64,000 nucleotides of DNA, from the NCBI RefSeq assembly GCF_945859705.1, contig NC_079134.1, positions 155,841,718 to 155,905,717 on the forward strand, read 5' to 3'. Of this stretch, positions 56,481 to 64,000 are shown in pieces. The translations under genes were made by a program, and so were the position numbers. This DNA is from Episyrphus balteatus. Its lineage: Eukaryota; Arthropoda; Insecta; Diptera; Syrphidae. Below the pieces are notes generated by a model, which was not told where the DNA came from, made no database searches, and saw nothing but the letters and a program-made list of their open reading frames with translations. Numbering within the stretch: position 1 is the first letter of the stretch; each line of letters starts with the position of its first letter.

Positions 56481-59266
56481 TCGTTTTGGGAACGTTTTTT
56501 TTTGTTGTTGTTGTTGTTATGTTTTTGTAAGTGTTTTTTGTTTGGGTGGCTTTTCTAGATTTTAAATTGCTGATCAATTGTTGTGATTGAGATGAGTTTT
56601 TGAGGAGAGTTTTGGCATTGAAATAAGTTTTTTTTTTCAATTCTGTAAATGATTTTTTAAGCTGGGTTTATAGTTGGGTTAGGTTTTTTTTGTTATATTG
56701 ATAGAATCATTGAAAAGGTTTATTGTAAGTTTTTTTTTTTTTACTTTAAAGCAGGTTGGAGTTGTCAGTTCATAAAATAGTCGGTATTATGGTAACTATT
56801 GAATGGTTAAAGACAATCATATAAAATGTTTTATGGGAGTGTCACAGTTGATTTGCATTTAGAATATTAAACAATGAAGTTTTAAACGCAATTGAAACCG
56901 AATTTGACAATTGAACGCACATCGGTATTTATTCTTTTCGTTCAAAGTTTCTGTACCTTTTATGGGTAAATCATTTAAAATAAACCCAAGCTGTTCGTTA
57001 AAAAGCTTTAATTTTATTTTTTTCTTAGAAGAATTACCCTATTTTTGGCCCATTGTCGTAATCTTGGTTTTTATCAAAAGTTAGAAATTTTTTGTTTGAC
57101 ACAAAGCCACAACTTGGTTTGTAGAATAGAAGAGCTACTAGCAGTTTTAATTCGTGTAGTTAACTTGCTAAAAAAATTTGTAAATTTAAATATTAAATTC
57201 CTTGCCATATTGAAACAAAAACACCACAATTAATAGATATTTTAATTACTGTGTGCATATTTTCAAAAAAAAAAAAAAAAACAAAGTAAATTCTCGATTG
57301 TTTATGTTAAAAAAAATTTTTAAACAAAATAAAAATTCTTAAATTTGAATGTCAAGGTAATTAAATTGATATTTTATATAGAATAACTGTATCGATATCA
57401 AAATATCTTGCTATCTTATAATTGCTCAAACGGTTGAATGATGCTCCTTCAAAAAAAAAAAATAATCAAATTTAAAATAAAATTTTTTTTGTTTATATTT
57501 CAAACAAAATTTAATCTTTGCCCCACCCCACTCTCTGGTGTGTATCTCTTTTTTTTTCAATGTGATGTCGATCAAATCATTATACCTACCCCCTCACAAA
57601 TACACGAATTCCTTTTTAACGGGATTTCGGATTAATATAGAATAAAATGCACATAAATAAATCTGAAATCCAGCACTAGTGGATTTTAATGCCAAAATAA
57701 CGTCATCACATTTAATAAAAGCTTCATGCAATACCTATAGAATTGAGAGTAGAGGTATCATGCTACTACAAGAGTATATAGTGCATATTATTTATTTAAA
57801 ATAATAAAAAATTATTTATTCAATGATAGCTAAACGAAATTGCAAAATGGCAGCAGTTGAGTGTTAATCGTTTAAAATCGTTTTAAATTATTTAATAAAA
57901 TTGATATCTCTTTGGAATTAGGTTTATTTCGTGCACTTGAATTTAATGCAGTTTTTTGTGTTTTTATTTAATTTACTTTGTTTCTTTTTGAATTTAAAAG
58001 CAAAAAAGTTCAACTATTATTGGAATTTAATAAATTTGTCTTCACGTTCAGTAAATAGATACACCCAAAATCAAAATAATATTTTCGATGGCATGCAAAT
58101 ATCATTTCGTTTTTTCTGTTTTGTGCCATGAGCAATCAAATTCAGGGGAAATAAAAAAAGGAAGAAAAAGACAACTTTGATAACACAAAAGAATTATTGG
58201 AAGCAGAATTTTATGCGCAAGCTAATTCCGCAACGAATTCAACTTTGACAAATTTTTTATTTAGGATGTTCTATTCTGACGAAGTTATTGCAATTGATTT
58301 CCTAAAGTATAAAAATAACACGAAAATTATTTAAAGCTTCTTACGAGTAGGTATACACAATGTAGACCTTCCTACATTGTTATGTTCCGCATACCGCATA
58401 TGATACCGCTATTTGTTTGATAATTTCTAACTATCACGTCCAATCAATCGGGTGACGGAAGAACTGGAAACGTGTTTTCGACAAAAAATTACCTTTTTGA
58501 ATGGTACCTAGGAATCTAGGAGAAATCAGTTATTACTGAAATTAATTTTTGCGAACGTGCTTAGAAAAGTAAAATATATCTATGTTTTATGTATTTTGGT
58601 CTTGGTAAGTCCAAAGTTTGTTGGCACATTTTTGTTCGAAATTTAAATTTTAAATATTTTTTGGCTTTCTTCTTGATGTTTAAAAAATTATCTCAAAATT
58701 CGTATGCTTTTATTATTTAATAGCAGGTAATTTGAGTTAAGATACTTGGCGAAAAATAAATCATTTTGCGATAAGGATGAAAGATCAAAAGAGTAAAAGT
58801 TTGAGTAAAAGTATTTTTTTTTTCGTGTAAAAAAGGGCTGAAGGTCAACAGAACAGTGAATTTTTTTTGTTGAATATAGTATAATAACAATATCATCAAA
58901 ATCAGGTCAATACAATTATTCTCACAAAATGCTTAATTTAAAATATTTTTCGATACGCTGCTGTTTTTTTGATCACGGCTGCATTAGAGCGATCGTTATT
59001 TACCTAAGGGTTTTTTATCTGCAAAATTGATGATTCATGAAAACTCTTACTTTGGTAAACCTTTACTCATGTTAATGATATTTTCTCTGTTAATACTTAT
59101 AGTAGAAATTTGAAAAAGGTTTACATTCATGGAGAAAATATTATTCTTTGTATAAGTGCGTTTGAAAAATTTTGATATCTTTTTTGGTTGCTCAGATATC
59201 AGGCAATAACATCATCAAACTTTTTTCCTTTAACCCTTTCCAACCCAAGCTATGAAAATCAATATT
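56481..59266. other. AT-rich DNA, no gene recognised
   Basis: Several frames of 60-70 codons have no domain and AT-driven composition. Poly-T and GTT runs lie near 56,495-56,520. No bounded element is found. Confidence 0.45.
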
Positions 59267-60006
59267 AAATAAAATGCACGACTGGGTCGCACGTACTTGC
59301 TCTTGTAGTTACAGTATCCTTACCTTAAATATTTATTGGAAATTTAAGATTTTGTTTAGTGTCGAGAAAAAAAAAATAAAAAAAAAAAAATAAAAAAAAA
59401 ATAAAAAAAAAAAAAATAAAAAGTTAAAAGTATAAATTAAAAATTTTTTTTTTTTTCAAAAATGTTTAAAATTTTTTTACATTTTATACTTCAAAGTGAT
59501 GTCTGTAAATTTTTAATAAAATTGACTTATGCTTTGATGAAATATATGAACTTAAAAAATATGTCAATTTTTGAAAAACGGCAATGCCATATTTCCGTTC
59601 CCCGCATTTTTTGAGAAAAACTAAAAACGCAGGTTTGTTAGAATCAATAACTCTATTACGTATACGAAATTTAATCAAAATCGTTAGAGCTGTTTTCGAG
59701 AAAATTGCAATACCTCGAAAACGTTATATGAGAGATATGCGTTAAAAAGGAGATATTAAAAAAATAAAAAAAAAACGGAAATAGGAAATTACCAAAAAGT
59801 CATCTGTACCAAGTTTCAAGCAAATCCATCCATCCATTTAGGCCCTAGCTCGAGGTACAGATGGACGCACAGACGCACAGACCGACGGACGGCATGACGA
59901 AAACTACTTTTTTGATCTTCTCCATCATCGTAATGTTGGTTTTGATTAAAACCTCAAATTTTTTTTCTACACAAAACCAATACTTGCCCTATAGAGCAAG
60001 TAAAAA
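59267..60006 (-). mobile_element. family A element, copy 4
   Basis: Starts AAAATGCACGACTGGGTCGC and ends with the palindromic 5' terminus ACTTGC...CTATAGAGCAAGT. The microsatellite is replaced by CAGACGCACAGACCGACGGA-type units at 59,860-59,892. An A-rich simple repeat lies in its 3' half. Confidence 0.7.
59366..59420. repeat. (A7-12 T)n simple repeat
   Basis: Several A-runs separated by single T residues. Low-complexity sequence within the family A element. Confidence 0.85.
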
Positions 60007-61750
60007 TGTTATTTTAGTATTATCGTGTTAAAAACATCACAACTATGAAATATGAATAGCAAAAAGTTATATTTTCCAAAACAATAAATAGCAAAACTAA
60101 TGTGTTACTCTCTTGTAACATGTAAGTAACATGCAAAACCAAAAAAAGTCAGACCACTGGGAAAATAATTTTGTATAGAACAATAATGTATGCTACTTTT
60201 TCTAAGCCAAAAAAAAACAAAACACTTTCTGGATTAACATTTTTTACATCTTTTTTTCAAAATTATGACCATATATAAAAACAAAAAATTCGATAAAAAA
60301 AATTAAAGGTATGATATTTGATTAACTTTTTGTAATAATCTAGTAACTAGGCATTATTATCTTTCAATTAAGCCATCGAAACCTAAAAAATTATTTAATG
60401 GAATATTTTTTACGAATTTTTAAAAATATGTTACATGAGAGTAACGCTGGGTCCGAAAGGGTTAAAACTATATCTAAAAAAAAGTCCTCATATTCTATTT
60501 CAAGTGAGAAAAAACTTTAATACTCGTTATTTTGAAATAGTTTTTCCACTTCAACTTGATTTTTTAAAAACTCTTAAATAACGAACGTCCTAGTATACAA
60601 ACAAATTAGTTTATGATATTTCAATAAAATGCGATATCCTATTGCCTAGAATCTGTAAAAGAGCGATACGCTTCTAAAAATACCTCATTTGTCAAATTTC
60701 GACAATTAGTTTAAAATTTTGATGGTACACATGAACAAAATAACCATCCATTTGGCTTTGTCGTAATCGGGTACGGAATATACTTATATTCTACGCCTTC
60801 TAAACTTTCTTTCCAAACAGTTGTAAATCATATAAATATTTCATTTCACTATCAATTAAGGTCCTTATCATTTTTTTTAATCATCACCAACAAGTTCAAT
60901 ATTTTATCCTAGGGCATTTTTCTAAATCATTGATTATGTGTTTTAAATATAAAAATAACTTCATCCCTTACCAAAATTTTTTGTTATTTTTGCAACTTAA
61001 AAACAAAAAAAAAAAAAAATTAAAAACACACTTAAACTTTTAAGCCCTAAGCAATTATCGGCTCTTCACCTTCTCTAAAAATAATACTTACTACATACTT
61101 GAAAAGCTACGTTAATGTTTGCTTATTTTTATTGATTTACTGAAAAAGTGTTTATCTATCTCAAGTGGAATTAATTATCCAAAATAAAAAAAAACTATTA
61201 TTATTCCTCTTAAACTGTTAAAACAAGCCTCGAGCTTGAAAAACCCTCAAATTACCATTCCCCAAATAATAACTTTACTCTGCACCATCTTACAAAAAAA
61301 AAAAACTTTAATTTCTTCACCTCGTTCCATAAAACCTCACAAACACGAACTGACAGTTTGTTGTCACATCAAATAAAAAAAAAAAAAAAAAACAACTCAA
61401 CTTCGACTTCAAAAACAAATACAATTCAATTTCATGCATAAGTCTAAACAAACAAAACTCCATCTGTCCTATCCCAACAAAATAATAAACACACTCTTTT
61501 TACCCATCACACAAAAAAAAAAATGTAAAAACAAAATCAAATTTAAAAAACCATAAACCTAGAAAAAAGATACACCAATCTCTTCTTCCACCCAGACGAG
61601 ACGACTTTTCATCCATAAAATCGACAAATAAAATCAATATTCACAAAATCACAGAAAAAAAAAGTCAATTACCTCCTTATCCCCTCGAAGAATCTCTCTC
61701 AAATTAAGTATTCCAATAAACATTAAACCAAGATGAAACAAAAAAAAAAA
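60007..61750. other. AT-rich DNA, nothing supported
   Basis: Poly-A tracts are frequent (61,005; 61,295; 61,376; 61,738). No gene, RNA or bounded repeat is seen. Confidence 0.45.
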
Positions 61751-62830
61751 AAAAATTCCATCAGAGATCTTCATCTCTGAAGGCTTTAAAAATAACTGGG
61801 CTACCGCAACCTCGTTCGCCACCATAAACGGATTAATAACGCTCCATTACTTAGCAATTAGGTTTTAAGCTCAAACGGATTGCTGCCCAGCGCAAAGTAA
61901 TAATCATACTTTGCATAACTGATTATGGTCTCGATTCTCCGGAGCATCGCAATGTTTGTGGTGGAGCAGAGAGCACTGGAGAATGGAGGACTGTAGAGAG
62001 AAGATGAGATAAGCAGGGGCTAACTGATGACGACAACGCATCAGTAAGTTGGTCGAATTTCATATGAAAAGCATCCGATGAATTGATTGAATCTCAATCG
62101 GATTTCGCAGCGAACAATGATGCGTAGAGCGGAGCGCATACAAAACAAGAACGAAACGTTACACTGGATCCGTTCATCGGGAACATGAACACGAAAACGA
62201 CGAGACAAACAACAACAACTGTTACACTCCCACACATAAATCTAAAGCAATCTTCAAAGGCTTTTCTCTTTCATCAAAAATCAATTATTATCAACAAGGG
62301 AACACGTAGGCTAAAGGCGGGAAGGGAATAGTATAAACTTTGCACAATTGTGAATCAATCCCAGAGTGATTCCCAGTTGTGCAAGTCATAGCAACCAAAT
62401 CGCATTCCCATAGTCATCAAATCAACAAGCAACAGCAGCAAGCAGCTCACAGAGCTGCATCACCCTCTTTTCTGTACTCCTATCAACTGAAAACTGGGTG
62501 ACTCTCTCAGAATATATGCGTTGGAATTGTAGGGGATTGTAGAATATGCAACTCGTTCGCTCCCATTCAGCGCATTCACTTAACCCATTCATCCATTTCG
62601 TTTTTCTCCATCATCGTAAAATCCCTCCACGAAAATATATCAACGTAACATAACATACAATCCCGACCAAGCCTTGATCGTTGGTTGTTGTCAATTTTGC
62701 ACAATATGCGACAGTAATGCGATAAAATACAGGGGCGCATTTGTTTTGACTTTAAGCGCAAGTGATAGTAAAACAGGGTGCTGCTGCTGAGATATCGTAA
62801 ACAATATATCTTTGCCTAGATAGAACTCTT
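61751..62830. other. less AT-rich unique island, possible regulatory region
   Basis: About 1 kb of mixed composition, free of the repeat families described here. It has several TAAT/ATTA core motifs near 61,830-61,925 and a hairpin at 62,339-62,385. No coding frame with domain features is seen. It could be an enhancer or promoter of the unidentified gene. Confidence 0.35.
62339..62385. other. 19-bp stem hairpin
   Basis: Arms 62,339-62,357 and 62,367-62,385 pair at 18 of 19 positions (two G-U), around a 9-nt loop. The stem contains TGCACAA. It is shorter than a typical pre-miRNA. Function unknown. Confidence 0.6.
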
Positions 62831-63374
62831 GTGATTCTTGTATTTAATTATATTTTCATGGAACAAATTTGAGGAACATAGTTGTTGTACAGTGGATCGA
62901 AAAGCTATATCAGGTTATGAATGACAATTGACAAAAAAAAAAAAAAAAAACAATAAACCAACAAAAAACTTAAAAAAATACGCATACACCACAGTGACCA
63001 CTAAAATTGAATCTCCAAAGTTTAGTATTTCTTTGTCATTTAAAGTGCATTTTTTTTTTTTTGCTTTTTCACCGAGAATAAGAGAATATGGAATGGTGAA
63101 AGAAAGTATTGTAGAGATAAAAACTGCATTCAACTATTCAAGGTCTTTCAAGTCGAATTTTGTGTTAGAAACTTTTTATCTATAAATTTTGTGTTTAAAT
63201 ACTAATTTTAGGAAAAACTATTCGGATTGAGGTCAAAATTCTGGTTTTTATAACTTTTCAAAAAAATAAAAAAGGGTTGGAAAAATATTAAAAGCGTACG
63301 CTCCATTTTTCAACACAGTTTTATTTTTTTGCAAAATTTTGTAAAAATCATCTTTCTTCACTTTCTTTGTCAAT
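62831..63374. other. AT-rich DNA, nothing supported
   Basis: An A-run lies at 62,933-62,950 and a T-run near 63,050. No gene is seen. Confidence 0.45.
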
Positions 63375-64000
63375 TTCTATTATATTCATTTTTTTTTAAT
63401 TGAAAACTTCTTTAGTATCGTAGTGATTTGAAACAAGATGAAACGAAAAAGCGACACGAAAAATCAATTGATCATAACTTTTTTGTTTTAATAGATAAAT
63501 GAATGAAATTTATACTGTAGATAGGTATAATTAAATAAATTATGATTGTGCAAAATTTCAATTAATTTCATATTCAAAATTCTGAGATAACGGTGAAAAG
63601 ATATTCTTTTTCTAAACACGTTATATCTTTTGATCTAGAGCACATAACAAATTTATTTAACTTTAATACATGCTGATAAAATTACCTTTCATTTAATATA
63701 TCACACATAACGGTACGTGCTCTACAAGTTGTATAAACTTTAATTGAAAAACTTGAAAAATACCTAAAAACACCTGCCGATGACCAGCCACCAGTTTGAA
63801 ATTTCGACATGGTTGGCTTTAAAAAATTCTTACTTTTTTTGTAGACATGGTAGAAATATGATTGAAGCGTCATATAAAAGGTGAAATAATAAGCTTTCAG
63901 ATGATATAAAATTTATTATAGGTTGTCATATAAAAAATATGGATTTAAAGGTGATGGAATAAAAAACAGATAGATTTTTTAAGGTTAAGGTTTCACTTTT
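63375..64000 (-). repeat. family E: 187-bp module repeat, copy 3 (one module, inverted)
   Basis: In reverse orientation it has the same head (GTTTCACTTTT at the window end) and tail (CTTCTTTAGTATCGTAGTG near 63,408) as the copy at 45.4 kb, but only one GCTTTCAGATGATATA module. It reaches the window's right edge and may continue. It is non-coding. Confidence 0.75.

Overview
The window looks like AT-rich nuclear DNA of a fly (Diptera). It has very few genes, long introns, many poly-A/T runs, and many small decayed transposons. The clearest gene, an intronless intraflagellar-transport protein (TTC30/IFT70/DYF-1) on the minus strand, is very close in sequence to the Drosophila homologue, which suggests a brachyceran fly. 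There are no prokaryotic features, CRISPR arrays, rRNA genes or convincing functional tRNA genes.

Layout. (1) 1-3.6 kb: upstream DNA and the probable promoter/5' UTR of gene 1. (2) 3,604-17,627, plus strand: a six-exon gene whose exons join without a frame break into a 478-residue type II membrane protein of glycosyltransferase family 92 (GT92/DUF23). Its 4.4 kb and 7.4 kb introns are packed with mobile elements. (3) 17.8-33.5 kb: intergenic or far-intronic DNA holding mainly MITE-like elements. (4) 33,532-33,704 and 37,993-38,063, plus strand: two exons of a gene I cannot identify. A separate ATG-led exon at 41,848-42,238 ends in the same splice phase and is probably an alternative first exon of the same gene. 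(5) 47,250-49,208, minus strand: TTC30. If the unknown gene continues past the right edge, TTC30 is nested in one of its introns. (6) 49-64 kb: repeats and several less AT-rich unique islands with no recognisable exon.

Mobile DNA dominates. By shared termini and target-site duplications (TSDs) I separate these groups: a foldback/Mutator-like element with long inverted arms and 9-bp TSDs (two copies); piggyBac-type MITEs with TTAA ends (two copies, one nested in another repeat); three hAT-type elements with 8-bp TSDs; a PIF/Harbinger-like MITE with TTA duplications; a 1.5-kb element with inverted arms of about 400 bp; a family carrying a CTGT microsatellite and a 3' hairpin (at least five copies); a family built on a 187-bp tandem module (three copies with about one, two and three modules); a family of degenerate 150-bp units; and two tRNA-like sequences inside MITE-like elements.

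I found no gene cluster that forms a new enzymatic or defence system. The most interesting points are the unidentified gene with two alternative amino-terminal exons, the long intronic inverted repeats in the GT92 gene that could fold into dsRNA, the foldback element inserted 19 bp from a splice donor, and the modular tandem-repeat elements. The splice joins are read by eye from phase and consensus and are not confirmed by transcripts.
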